Assembly: GCA_039105265.1 (NCBI GenBank)
Contig: JAPFFF010000011.1
Span: forward strand, 3,472,001-3,536,000
Origin: Tritrichomonas musculus
Taxonomy: Eukaryota > Parabasalia > Tritrichomonadida > Tritrichomonadidae
DNA: 64,000 nt
Reading direction: 5' to 3'
In this document: positions 1 through 9,875 of the stretch, piece by piece
How positions within the stretch are numbered: the first letter of the stretch is position 1
Layout: each line of letters begins with the position of its first letter
Position numbers and translations under genes: made by a program
The notes under the pieces: model-generated
What the model was told of the DNA's origin: nothing
Database searches by the model: none
The model's input: the letters and a program-made list of their open reading frames with translations, nothing else

Positions 1-1724
1 TAATCACGGTCTTCGTTCTTTTGCTTCATAAATTCATCACATAAAGAATTTCTCTTGTCTTTTTGAAGTAGATTGAGCAAAAATTGAGTTTTGGCGCATT
101 GCGATAAATAGTCTATCTTTTCTTTAATAATAGTTGTTCTCACGTACGTTCTAGCTAATGTTTGACCAAAAATTGGTATACATTCATCATTCCAATAATT
201 AAAAACGGAATTACAAAACTTGGCAAATTTTAGTTGCTCGAGATTACGGAAATGAAAAAATGATGTAAAAGGAACAGGAATATTGCTTCCCTCATAAAGT
301 TGGCGCAGAGCATTTTCGATTTGAAGTTCTAATTTATCTGTTGAATCAAGAAGATGAATAGGAATAATGAGGGTTCCTTTTTTGCTTAATATATCAAGTT
401 GGCAAATTAAACCTAAAAGTTTGTTGTAACTCACAACATTTATTGGGAGATCTTGAGGTACATATGGTTTGATATTTTCTGTTTCATCAAGAACACTTGG
501 AGGTCTGAATTTTTCATGGAAAATTTCACCAGTTTCAATATTGATGAGACGGCCAGCAATTTGTGCCTGTGATTCTTCAGCTGCTAATGCTGTTCTAAAC
601 AAGCAATTTATTGTTTTAAGTATTGGTGTAGGTGTTTCGATATTACTACTATAACTTAAATTTGAATTTATATTTGGCCTATTTGAATTTTGATGTTGAA
701 TTTCATTTAGCTTATTTTTACCAAAAGTATTTAAGGCCTTTTCAAGAAGTGCAGCTTGTCCTTTATTTAATGGATAATTTCGAATAATCAATCCACAATT
801 AGGCTCGACTTTAGGTAAAACTTCTGATATCTTGCTTACTATCGTTTTATCATCAGATGATTTTATTATTAAAGTATCTTTTTCTTTTTTCTCTTCTTCC
901 TCTGCTTTTTTCTCTTCCTCTTCATTTATATCATCATTATTATTTGCATTTGCGGTAATAACAACATCAATATAAAATGTTTTGAAGAATCTATGTATAA
1001 ACTGACAAATTGAAGTTCTCCCAGAGTGAGGAGGACCAGTTACACAAACAACAAAAGGAAAATCAACAGGTGGTGGTAAAGAAGACGGATTTGTGTATGG
1101 TATCATTGATGTCTGCAATTGTTGCAAAATAGAATTTAATTCAGGATTTGCATCATATTGTCCATTATAATCAATAACCTTATATAATGAGTTTAATGAA
1201 TCTTTGATATCAATAGTTTTGGGTTCTAGTAGTTGACCTATATTTGACAGATCACTTTTGATTTGGTTGATAGCACATTTATTTGCGTTTGCCTCTTCTT
1301 TTGGTATATCAACTACTGGAATAAATTTACCATTAAGAAAATCTATTTTAAGCCGTGTAATTTTTTTCGGATCATTTTGAACATCAATGGCGCTGAATAC
1401 AAAATTTAAAATGGAATTGGCCTCTTCTTTACATATATCAACATGTTTTTGGTGCGTAATCTCTTTGCGCTTTTTTGTTAGCTCTTGATGTAATTCTTCA
1501 TCTGGTTTAATAACAGGAGGTAAGTTATCGAGCCAAGATTCACGCTTTGGCTTATCATCAGATATTTCTTCTGGTAATTGCTCTTCTTCAACATTCTGAG
1601 AATCATCATAAAGATAATTTTTTCCCCGCGTTTTTTTCTTGTTATCTTTCTTTTGTTGTGATTTTTTGAATACTTTACTTTGGAGATGCTTTCCCGGTTG
1701 CTTATTAAGTTTTACCGGGCACAT
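1..1724 (-). CDS. Adenylate-kinase-like P-loop protein, SPEF2/CPC1-like candidate (partial, C-terminus beyond window)
   Basis: An open frame runs on the minus strand from an ATG at 1724 to the window edge (574 codons visible); an in-frame stop lies just upstream of this ATG. The N-terminus is Lys/Gln-rich, followed by acidic and helical segments. Around residue 225 there is a nucleotide-binding loop (GPPHSGRTS), then a Glu/Lys-rich insertion, and around residue 385 a segment (GRLINIETGEIFHEKF) that resembles the LID region of adenylate kinases, followed by a helical part. An adenylate-kinase domain inside a larger charged protein is the arrangement of SPEF2/CPC1, a central-pair protein of motile axonemes, which would fit a flagellate. 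The family assignment is inference from motif order; another long adenylate-kinase-like protein (AK7/AK9 type) is possible. Confidence 0.6.
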   Translation of the reverse strand, partial: MCPVKLNKQPGKHLQSKVFKKSQQKKDNKKKTRGKNYLYDDSQNVEEEQLPEEISDDKPKRESWLDNLPPVIKPDEELHQELTKKRKEITHQKHVDICKEEANSILNFVFSAIDVQNDPKKITRLKIDFLNGKFIPVVDIPKEEANANKCAINQIKSDLSNIGQLLEPKTIDIKDSLNSLYKVIDYNGQYDANPELNSILQQLQTSMIPYTNPSSLPPPVDFPFVVCVTGPPHSGRTSICQFIHRFFKTFYIDVVITANANNNDDINEEEEKKAEEEEKKEKDTLIIKSSDDKTIVSKISEVLPKVEPNCGLIIRNYPLNKGQAALLEKALNTFGKNKLNEIQHQNSNRPNINSNLSYSSNIETPTPILKTINCLFRTALAAEESQAQIAGRLINIETGEIFHEKFRPPSVLDETENIKPYVPQDLPINVVSYNKLLGLICQLDILSKKGTLIIPIHLLDSTDKLELQIENALRQLYEGSNIPVPFTSFFHFRNLEQLKFAKFCNSVFNYWNDECIPIFGQTLARTYVRTTIIKEKIDYLSQCAKTQFLLNLLQKDKRNSLCDEFMKQKNEDRD

Positions 1725-2003
1725 TATAATCCGAAATATTAGTCTCCAAATAACGATTTTTAGATTGGTGAATAATCATAACAGTTTAGGTCAATCGAAT
1801 GATATCATAATGAAAAGTAAATAAGGAGTCAATAATATATATGTTATTAATTAATGAAACTAATGTATAAATGTCTTCTAGTCATTTATCTAAATTCTTG
1901 AATATATAAGTATATAAGCAAAAAAATACTCTAAAATCATCAAAAATATGTTTAAAAACAAATATTATATTTCATTTAAAAGCTAAGTATAAAATCTAAA
2001 TGG

Positions 2004-2558
2004 CTAAGCAGTATTTGACGTGGGTGGCATTCCTATTTCATTTAATTTTTCCAAATTCAACATATATTCTTGCTCTAAATCTCGAATATTAGATTCAAGA
2101 AGTTTAAAACAATCAGAATAATAATTAACTTCATTTGGAGATTTAAGTCTTTTAAGTTTGTATGGGAGTTCATTAGTGATTTCTTCGCCTTTTGTAAACA
2201 TTTTCGCAAAATCATCAATGAATTTATTGAATTTGTCTGTCATGCTTGTCAAATAACTAAGAGGGTCTGATCCGTCTACCTGGAAATTACAGATCGGACA
2301 AACAAATTGAGTGAAGTCTGAATTAATAGGCAAATCGAGGCATGCTTTATGTAAGTAGTATCCACATTTTGTACACCGGACTAGCTCTTTCCCTTGAATT
2401 TGCATATCATTTCCGCATATGCATCTAATACTTTGTTCTTTGCAAATCTCAGAATTTGATAATATTCCATGTGCTGACTGCACTGTTGGATGAGGTTCAT
2501 AGTTAGAAATTTCTGTTGCTAAAGCGCTCAAAAAAGAAGTGATTTGCTCACTCTCCAT
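2004..2558 (-). CDS. PHD-finger protein
   Basis: This 184-residue protein has a C4HC3 zinc finger at about residues 46-92: two Cys in CxC spacing, a CxxC pair, the HKAC His/Cys pair and a final CPIC pair, which is the pattern of a PHD finger. PHD fingers usually read histone H3 tail methylation, so a chromatin role is likely but not shown. The rest is helical and ends in a predicted coiled coil (about residues 130-175). No second reader or catalytic domain is visible. The start is supported by an initiator-like TCATA 9 nt upstream on the coding strand. A RING-type reading is less likely because the spacing matches PHD. Confidence 0.85.
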   Translation of the reverse strand: MESEQITSFLSALATEISNYEPHPTVQSAHGILSNSEICKEQSIRCICGNDMQIQGKELVRCTKCGYYLHKACLDLPINSDFTQFVCPICNFQVDGSDPLSYLTSMTDKFNKFIDDFAKMFTKGEEITNELPYKLKRLKSPNEVNYYSDCFKLLESNIRDLEQEYMLNLEKLNEIGMPPTSNTA

Positions 2559-2564
2559 TCACTC

Positions 2565-2569
2565 TATGA
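2565..2569 (-). promoter_or_regulatory. Initiator-like (Inr) motif of the PHD-finger gene
   Basis: TCATA on the minus strand, with the presumed +1 A at 2567, leaves a 9-nt leader before the ATG at 2558. The motif matches the trichomonad Inr (TCA-pyrimidine-W) and its usual short leader. Transcription start is inferred. Confidence 0.5.
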
Positions 2570-3210
2570 ATTGAATGAAACCTTAAAAAATCCAAAATAT
2601 CTCGTTTTAAAAGGAAAATTTTAGGCATATATTAATCAAAAAAGATTATTGATTGTTTTTTTATTATTGATATTTTATGATCAATAGTTAAAATGATGAA
2701 TCTATTCTATATGAATGAGAAAAAGATAAGATTACAAATAAATATGCACATTTTAAATAAATAAATAACAAATAAGTATGTAATGTAGTCATTAAATCCA
2801 ATAGACAAAAAATTTATAAGAAAATTTTCAATTGATCTTGACTTTTAGAAATAGATATTTGCAAAGTCATCATTTTTTTGGTATTCCTAATTATAATATC
2901 ATTAAATTTGTTATAAATCTTTAATTTAATTGTCGAGATAATATTTTGATGGTATGAAGTTGAATCTGCATACAATCTTATAAAAATGGTAAGAAAAGGC
3001 TTGATCTTTAAAAATTTAGAACTTTTTATCGAGTTATTGTTTTATCAACCTTGGAAATTGAATGAGTAAATCTTTTTGAAACTTATTTTGAGAAGATAAA
3101 ATTTAAAATTGAGTTGATGAATAATTTTGTTTTATAATCGTTATCGTCTTTTCAATTTTTAAAGAGTTTTCGAAGATTGTTTAACAAATTTAGAAAAGCA
3201 TTCAAAATTA
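2570..3210. other. Gene-free stretch between divergent genes
   Basis: A+T-rich sequence between the divergent PHD-finger and CK1 genes. I see no ORF with family similarity, RNA gene or clear repeat. It presumably contains the two promoters. Confidence 0.5.
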
Positions 3211-3215
3211 TCATA
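3211..3215 (+). promoter_or_regulatory. Initiator-like (Inr) motif of the CK1 gene
   Basis: TCATA with the presumed +1 A at 3213 lies 12 nt before the ATG at 3225. It decides the start: the longer reading frame would need a TTG at 3177, upstream of this site. Confidence 0.55.
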
Positions 3216-3224
3216 TTAAGTAAA

Positions 3225-4280
3225 ATGGATGACGAAGAAGAAGAGTTTGAAAAAAACTTTTTATCTTTTAAAACGAGAATCGATAAATTTCAAATAGACC
3301 ACCTTATTGGGGAAGGTGGGTATGGGCAAATATATGATGTTGTTGACGTAAGTGTTTCTCCAAATAAACATTATGCAATGAAAATAGAGTATCTTGACTC
3401 ACCAAAGAGTGGATTGAAGATTGAATCTTTAATTTTAAAGAAGATACAAAGTTCTGAATACTTTCCTGAGTATATTTCAAGTGGTGTCACCGACTCTTTC
3501 CGTTATCTTGTTATGGGTCTTTATGGTCCATCTTTATCTACAGTCAGAAAGCAGCTAAACGGAGAACGCTTCTCACAATATTCGCTATTTCACCTCGGCT
3601 ATCATATGATTAGATGTATAGCTGAACTTCATCAAAAAGGATATATCCATAGAGATATCAAACCTTCTAATTTTCTTGTTAAAACAGATAGAAACAGTCC
3701 AGTTGTACTTGTTGATTTTGGTTTATCCAGGTCTTACCTGTATAAAGACTCAGGATTACATAAAAAAGCACGAAAAGATCCTGGATTTATAGGAACAGTT
3801 AGATACTCGAGCATACATGCACAGAACAATGAAGAACTTAGCCGCAGGGATGATCTAATTTCATGGTTTTACTCAATGATAGAGATGGCAAAAAGCAAAA
3901 CCCCATGGCCAGGAAATGATAACAAAAAACTTGCAAAGCAATTAAAAAAAAGTTTAACGAAAGAGCAATTATGCGAAGGTTTTCCGCCAGAATTTAAAGA
4001 GATATACGACCTTATATTCAACTTAGAATATGAAGATGAACCTGATTATGAAAGAATACAAGATGTTTTGATGAACATAATTACAGAAGCAGAATTCAAA
4101 GTACACCAATATGAGTGGGAATTTTTCTCAAAAAATATGGTATTATCTATTTCCCCAATACCACTATACATGGGTGAACCTTCAGACATTTTGAAGCCAA
4201 AAATAGTTGAAAGAAATATATCAAATTCAGAATCTTTAGATTTTGAAGAAGAAGGATGTGCTGGTTGTATTATATTCTAG
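3225..4280 (+). CDS. Casein kinase 1 family protein kinase with C-terminal CaaX-like motif
   Basis: A 351-residue Ser/Thr kinase. After an acidic N-terminus comes the Gly-rich loop (IGEGGYGQ, residue 28 on), the AMKIE lysine, the HRDIKPSNF catalytic loop, DFGLSR, and GTVRYSS in place of the usual APE region, followed by RRDDL. These are the signatures of the CK1/TTBK group. The kinase ends near residue 285; a short tail follows and the protein ends in CAGCIIF. The last four residues (CIIF) fit a CaaX prenylation box, and the extra Cys three residues upstream could be palmitoylated, so membrane anchoring is inferred. Start chosen at the ATG at 3225 because an Inr lies 12 nt upstream. Confidence 0.93.
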   Translation: MDDEEEEFEKNFLSFKTRIDKFQIDHLIGEGGYGQIYDVVDVSVSPNKHYAMKIEYLDSPKSGLKIESLILKKIQSSEYFPEYISSGVTDSFRYLVMGLYGPSLSTVRKQLNGERFSQYSLFHLGYHMIRCIAELHQKGYIHRDIKPSNFLVKTDRNSPVVLVDFGLSRSYLYKDSGLHKKARKDPGFIGTVRYSSIHAQNNEELSRRDDLISWFYSMIEMAKSKTPWPGNDNKKLAKQLKKSLTKEQLCEGFPPEFKEIYDLIFNLEYEDEPDYERIQDVLMNIITEAEFKVHQYEWEFFSKNMVLSISPIPLYMGEPSDILKPKIVERNISNSESLDFEEEGCAGCIIF

Positions 4281-5175
4281 CTTTTTGAAGCCATATCTTG
4301 TAATTTATAATGTATATTATAATATAATCATGAATAAAATATGTTTTGAATAAAAAAATATTACTAATTATGGTGATATTGATTTTTTGATGATTTTAAT
4401 TCAGATCAAGTTATTTAATAATTTGATGGTTATAAACCAGAAATTTATATCAATTTTATTGAGAATTTTATGAAAATTCTGAAGGTGTGTTTTTCGGAAG
4501 ATTTTATATTCACAAAAATTTACTCAAGATTGAGGAATTTCAATTAAAACAAAACCTATTAAATATCAAAAAATGACAGTTATTTTAAACACTCATAAAA
4601 AGTATATTTTTTTTCAAATAAGCAAAGAGAAATTTAAATATAATAAAAAATTTTATTATACAATTAAATTTATTATTCGGGAATAACCGTCATTTGGTTT
4701 TTGTGAGAAATTGTATAATATTCAATAAATAGTTTTACCCCTAATATCTTAAATGATTATTTCATTTAATAACCTTGAAAATCCATATTAAAAACTAGAT
4801 TTTTAATTTGACCTTTTTAAAAAAATTCACCTCTTCGGGAAATCATTTAAAAAGTTTAGTTAAAATCAATGGTTTTCTAACAAAATTGAATCATATGATT
4901 TTATATTGAATATTGAATTGGAAAGTTTTTTTTTTATTATAATTTTATTATTATTTTACGCGTTTTTACTAACCTCTACACTGCAAAAAGAAAAGAAAAT
5001 TATAGAAAAAGCTCTATTTTTAGAAAAGATTAGCTTAATGAAATAATCATTAAATGATTACAAATATAAATATTTATTATAAATTTCTTCTTTTCAGATT
5101 AAATAAACATTAAATTTATGAGAAAATGGGAAAAAAAATATGAATGAAAACTAACAAGGTATTTAAATAATGGAA
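4281..5175. other. Gene-free stretch between convergent genes
   Basis: The 3' ends of the CK1 and ABC transporter genes face each other here. The only structure I see is an imperfect inverted repeat, about 14 bp with one mismatch (AAATGACRGTTATT; about 4571-4584 and 4682-4695), around an A/T-rich inner palindrome near 4632-4676. It could be a small decayed palindromic element; there is no coding signal. Confidence 0.35.
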
Positions 5176-6963
5176 TTATTGAAGTTGGTGTTGAACAAGA
5201 TTCGCGTATGCTCCTGAACGCATAAGAAGTTCTTCGTGAGATCCCTCTTCAATAACTTTTCCACGCTCCATGACAAGAATTCTAGAAGCGTGTTTGACAG
5301 TTGCCAGCCTATGAGCAACAATGATTGCTGTTTTTCCTTGTCTAAAGTTAGAGAGAGCGTCTTGAACCATCCTTTCACTTTCTGTATCTAGTGCAGCTGT
5401 TGCTTCATCTAAAAGAAGTATTGGAGCATTCATCATGATTGCACGAGCAATACAAATCCTCTGTTTTTGACCGCCACTAAGGGAATTCTGATTGATCATT
5501 GTTTTATATCCTTCCTTCAACTGACGAATGAAAGAATGTGCGTTTGCAATTGTTGAAGCATTGATAACTTCCTCACGGTGAGCATGTGGCTTACCAAAAC
5601 GGATGTTATCTTTGACATTCATTGAAAAGATAACAGGTCCTTGTGGAACAATAGCAATTTGGGAGCGTAAAGATATTGGATTAATTTCAGTAATATCATT
5701 TCCATCAATCAATATTTGTCCATCAGTAGAATCATAGAATCGCTGTAATAATTGAAGAGTTGTCGATTTTCCACATCCACTTTCACCAACTAAAGCAATT
5801 GTTTCACCTGGCTTAACTTTAAATGATAGGTTACTTAGAGCATAATCATCTCGTGTGGAATATTTGAATGTTACATTTCGAAATTCAATATGTCCTTTAA
5901 CTTTATCAATATTCTTTCCTTCATCTAATTTTATTTTTGGCACTCTGTTAATGATTTCTAACAATTTTGCAGCTGAGATATTAGACTTTCTGAATTCTGC
6001 ATACGATGTAAAAAGAGCTGATAATGTGTGGCTCCAGACATTAACAATTGAAATTATAGTAACAATGGCACCTGGTTCTATTTCGTTATTGACTGCTTGG
6101 CATCCCATGTAGTATAAAATAAATGAAGTTAATCCCCAATGAGTTAAGCTCTGTACAGAATTTTTGATTCCACGTATAAAAGCAGTGTCAGATATAACAT
6201 CATGGACATCGAAAAGTTTTTTACGATAAGCATGATATTCTCTTAATTCAGAATCAAAAGATCTAACAGTTCTGAAAGATGTTAATATTTCTTCAGCCTT
6301 GGCAGATACATTTGTTCTTTTATCGTTATATTTAAGGTATAATCTATCAACGTATTTGACGCTTAAATACTCCGATAGGAAGTAAATTGGGAAACATCCA
6401 ATTGCAAAAAAGGTGACTTTCCAAGAATGGAAAAAGCAAATTACTGTTCCAGAAAATAATTGAGCAAAATAATAAGCGAATAAAGTAATATTATCAGCAT
6501 AGTTATCACATGCATTTGACACATCATCAGTAAGACGCGACAGTATGACTCCTGTTTGATGCTGATCAAAATATGTAATATCCTGCTCAAGAATATAATT
6601 TAATATTCCAACTCTTAAATCGCGCATAAAGATTGGCATATATGTAGCTTCAATAAATCCAGTTGTAAAATTAACAACAAAATTTAAAAATATAGCAAGA
6701 ATCATGATAAACGCAACTTTATTGATTGAATCAACAAAATCTTCAGGAGTTTCATAATCCGAATCAACAAGTATAGTTGCAAGCTTACCTTGTACTATAG
6801 AATTAAGAAATGCAGAAGTTGATTGAAAAAGATTGCAAACGCAAGCTAAAACGTACATTACTTTGTGGTTATTAAATCGAAATAGCTTCATCCATTCATG
6901 GCCAGTGAGATTAATTTGAACTTCATCTGTTGAACCATGACTCCATCCGAATAAAAATTGCAT
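5176..6963 (-). CDS. ABC half-transporter, ABCB (MDR/TAP-like) family
   Basis: A 595-residue protein with one transmembrane domain (about residues 30-330, five to six hydrophobic helices) followed by one nucleotide-binding domain. The NBD shows Walker A GESGCGKST, a Q-loop (IVPQGP), the signature LSGGQKQR, Walker B ILLLDEATAALD and the H-loop IVAHRLAT. This order (TMD then NBD, single copy) is that of ABCB half-transporters, which dimerise to export lipids, peptides or drugs; the substrate cannot be told. All ATPase residues are intact. A TCATA Inr lies 16 nt before the ATG. The length is normal for a half-transporter and there is no long N-terminal targeting extension. Confidence 0.95.
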   Translation of the reverse strand: MQFLFGWSHGSTDEVQINLTGHEWMKLFRFNNHKVMYVLACVCNLFQSTSAFLNSIVQGKLATILVDSDYETPEDFVDSINKVAFIMILAIFLNFVVNFTTGFIEATYMPIFMRDLRVGILNYILEQDITYFDQHQTGVILSRLTDDVSNACDNYADNITLFAYYFAQLFSGTVICFFHSWKVTFFAIGCFPIYFLSEYLSVKYVDRLYLKYNDKRTNVSAKAEEILTSFRTVRSFDSELREYHAYRKKLFDVHDVISDTAFIRGIKNSVQSLTHWGLTSFILYYMGCQAVNNEIEPGAIVTIISIVNVWSHTLSALFTSYAEFRKSNISAAKLLEIINRVPKIKLDEGKNIDKVKGHIEFRNVTFKYSTRDDYALSNLSFKVKPGETIALVGESGCGKSTTLQLLQRFYDSTDGQILIDGNDITEINPISLRSQIAIVPQGPVIFSMNVKDNIRFGKPHAHREEVINASTIANAHSFIRQLKEGYKTMINQNSLSGGQKQRICIARAIMMNAPILLLDEATAALDTESERMVQDALSNFRQGKTAIIVAHRLATVKHASRILVMERGKVIEEGSHEELLMRSGAYANLVQHQLQ

Positions 6964-6976
6964 AAAGTAAAAAGAT

Positions 6977-6981
6977 TATGA
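6977..6981 (-). promoter_or_regulatory. Initiator-like (Inr) motif of the ABC transporter gene
   Basis: TCATA on the minus strand, +1 A at 6979, gives a 16-nt leader. Two near-identical 23-bp units with the core ATTTATCGTATG (about 6989-7036) and a TCAAAAAGT motif at about 7047 lie just upstream. Confidence 0.5.
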
Positions 6982-7487
6982 TTAATTACCAAAATTTATC
7001 GTATGAAATTTCAATGATTTATCGTATGTTTTTTCAATGATTCTTTCAAAAAGTTTTCAATATACCAAATTTTGTAGTTTAAATATGACTTTATTTAAAC
7101 ATCAGCCAAAATGATTGATTAACTAATGAAATAAAGCATTCATACTGCATAATATGTTTTAAATAGCAAGAACATCTTTATTGATCATGTTGAATTTGGA
7201 AATGGTATTTAGTTATTAAAGTATTTAAGTTTGAATTTGAGCCAAATTAATATGATTTTTAACTGCTCAGATGCTCATTATTTCTTTTTACTTTAAATAA
7301 AAATTTAAACGTGCAATTATCTTAATGTTATTGCAAGAATTTTTTTTTTGAAAATAAAGCGATTCATCATAAAAAGAAATTGAAAATGTATAAAAATTGC
7401 TTATGTTGAAAATGAACATTCTTTACTTCTAAGAAATTTATATTGAATAAGAAAGCTTTTTTATATATATTAAGAAGGTAATATAAA
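6982..7487. other. Gene-free stretch with a short direct repeat
   Basis: Between the saposin-like gene (3' end) and the ABC gene (5' end) there is A+T-rich sequence with the tandem pair ATTTATCGTATG...TTTCAATG at about 6989-7036. No gene is seen. Confidence 0.4.
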
Positions 7488-8168
7488 TTATGTTTCATCT
7501 CTAGCAAGTTGGATCTTACGCTGGTCTTGGAGCTTTTGGCATATTCGAATTGAACTTTCATTGAAAGTTAACTCTTCGTACGCTGTCCTATAAGCTATTC
7601 TCGCAACAACTTGGCATGTCATTTTATCTTTATCGGAGAAACTTTTGCAAACTTTGTTTCCTGTAAACTTTTTGGCGGTTAAAGGTAATTTATTTTTCAT
7701 CTTTCTTGAATTCGGGCGTGATTTTCCATTACGTTTTTGATCATCTCTTTCATTTTCATCAGAATTGTCTTCTGCGCTTTTTTTTTCTGCCAAATCTTCT
7801 TTAAGTAAATCAATAATGTGAGTGCATTGCTCTTCAGTGATAACTCTTCCTCCGCCAAAGCTTCGTGAATATCCCATCTTGTTGCAAACTGACTCTGGAC
7901 TTAAGTTTTCATTTTTTAAAAGTTCGTAAATCTTATCAAATTGATCATCGGTAGTTAAACTAGTGCAAAATCCTTGCTTAGCTTTATTAGAAATATGATT
8001 GCAGAATTCTTTAGAATTTTTTTTCAATTCGGAAATTTGAAGATTATTAGTAATTCCATCTTCGACATTTTTAACAAAATTGAAGCATTCGATGTAATTT
8101 AACCTAGACTTTAATTTATTTGGTCTGCCAAAGGCGGAAAATGATAAAGTAAAAAGTAATGGAAACAT
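7488..8168 (-). CDS. Secreted saposin-like protein with two 4-Cys SapB-like domains
   Basis: A 226-residue protein with a short hydrophobic N-terminus (about residues 1-14) that looks like a signal peptide. Two helical domains follow. Domain 1 has Cys at 28, 56, 68 and 95; domain 2 has Cys at 115, 174, 185 and 210. The Cys-Cys distances (28/12/27 and 59/11/25) match cysteines 2-5 of the six-Cys saposin fold, whose usual spacing is about 28/11/25. Domain 2 is interrupted between its first two Cys by a charged, low-complexity insertion (about residues 127-166). The outermost Cys pair of canonical saposins is absent from both domains. Saposin-like proteins bind or perturb lipids; in protists they often act in lysosomes or outside the cell. 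Function here is inferred only from fold signature. Confidence 0.75.
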   Translation of the reverse strand: MFPLLFTLSFSAFGRPNKLKSRLNYIECFNFVKNVEDGITNNLQISELKKNSKEFCNHISNKAKQGFCTSLTTDDQFDKIYELLKNENLSPESVCNKMGYSRSFGGGRVITEEQCTHIIDLLKEDLAEKKSAEDNSDENERDDQKRNGKSRPNSRKMKNKLPLTAKKFTGNKVCKSFSDKDKMTCQVVARIAYRTAYEELTFNESSIRICQKLQDQRKIQLARDET

Positions 8169-8715
8169 TTATAACAATACAATTCTGTATAAAAATTCAA
8201 ATCCTATTCATTTTTTTTTCACTTTTTTATTCAAATTTTATTCATTGGCATTTCCAGAGGTTTGGACTCTGACTTCACTTAAATTTTGAATTATTAAAAT
8301 ATTTATATCTTTTGAAATATAAGAATATATATATAATATACTTATTTAATATTATTTTATAATATTTAAATATTTATATATATCTACTTTTAAGTCGAGA
8401 TGCTAGATATTGGCGTCTAAAAATCCAATATAAATCATCCGTTGAAAAACAGCTATCTCGACATATGCGCAACACATGAAAACAAAATGTATATTTTATA
8501 AAATAATATTATATTACTATATTTATCATAAACTTTAATTGTGCCAAAATTATATATATTATGAGAAAAATGTATTTTATTTGATTTTTTTGATTTTTTG
8601 TTTAGGAAAATACATCATAGAACTAATATTTTTGATTCATTCACTCTTATATAGTTTTTATACTTGCTATAATAAAAATATTTCTAATTAATGATATTAA
8701 TAAATACTTATGATT

Positions 8716-9770
8716 CAGCTGTGGAGATCGTTTTTTTCTACACCACTTTTTGAATGGTTTTTCTACCCATTAAACTTAAATTTAAATGTCAGCCCATTAT
8801 TTTTTCTCTCAATTTATTTCACAAAAAAAAATATTTATTTCAATTTTAATAAGCTTTATTATTTCTTTTCAAATTAATCTTTAAAAATTTTGATTTTTCA
8901 TTAATTGATCAAGGATCAATTCAGTATGCAGACATTTTCATAAGTTTTCGCCAATAACTTAATTCGACTGTGTCTTTTATTGCTTTTGGTGCCAAATTAA
9001 AGGTTCATAAATTATAATTATTGATAAACAATCTTGCAATTAGAAGTTACACTTGGATTTTTGCCCATGCACCATTATACTTCTTTGATTTTTATGATTT
9101 TTGCTTGACATTTCCAGTATTCAGTATAAATATTTCAAAAGCATACTCAACTCGGCAAAATTATTTCAAATAAATGCTCCCCTTATTGATTTACGTCATT
9201 TTCAAATAGAATATCCATATATTTTGCCTGTTAATTACACTCTTTTTGAACTAGTTAGTAAAATTTTATTTTAATTCAATTTTAATATAAATTATTGAAA
9301 ATAATAAATTTGAATTGGTTCAAAACTCAGACCAAAATTGAATAAAAAAGTTCCCTTTTTTGTATTAATACGTTATAAAATAACCGCCATCTTAAGGTGA
9401 AATTTGAGTTACTATGTTAAGAAAATTAACCAAAAAAATCGTAAATTTTAATTTTACGTCAAAATTATAACTATTTACTTTTTTTGATATAAATTTGTTT
9501 ATTTTTACATAATTTTTCGGGGATATACGCACCAGTGATCACCCCGGGCTGCACGAAGCTGAATCTGATTCCTTGAATTGCTGGATGAATCGGGAAGCTA
9601 TTTGAACTATATATTAATGCATTATTTAGTAAAAATTGAATCAAAAAAGAATAAAAAAGTATTCAAAAAGTTTAAAAATTTTCAAAAAGTGGTGTAGAAA
9701 AATACGATAAAATATTTTCAATAGTTTACATATTTTTTCTCAGAAAAAAAAATGTAATAATCCACAGCTG
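8716..9770. repeat. Non-coding element with split terminal inverted repeats (about 1.05 kb)
   Basis: CAGCTGTGGA at 8716-8725 is matched in inverse by TCCACAGCTG at 9761-9770, and an 18-bp match (8737-8754, containing CTACACCACTTTTTGAA) is perfectly inverse to 9681-9698. On the right side the two blocks are about 55 bp further apart than on the left, so one arm gained or lost sequence. No ORF inside has transposase similarity. This looks like a non-autonomous DNA element; its family is unknown and I cannot define a target duplication. Confidence 0.6.
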
Positions 9771-9875
9771 CATCGGCGGAACAAAATTTAATAAAATTAA
9801 TATATTATTAATCCTTATAAAAAATAATGATTGTATACCCTTTTGGGGAGAATATATTTCACTTCACCGTGTCCG
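9713..9875 (+). repeat. Dispersed repeat, copy 1
   Basis: This stretch is similar over about 165 bp to the reverse complement of 61418-61582. Shared blocks include TTCAATAGTTTACATATTTT, TAATGATTGTATACC and TTTCACTTCACC. It overlaps the right arm of the inverted-repeat element at 8716-9770, so the family probably represents the end of a larger repeated element. Confidence 0.65.

Noticed and set aside
4566-4700. Imperfect inverted repeat (about 14 bp) with A/T palindrome, considered as a MITE.
   Set aside because: Arms are short with a mismatch and no target duplication is visible; kept only as a note in the spacer entry.
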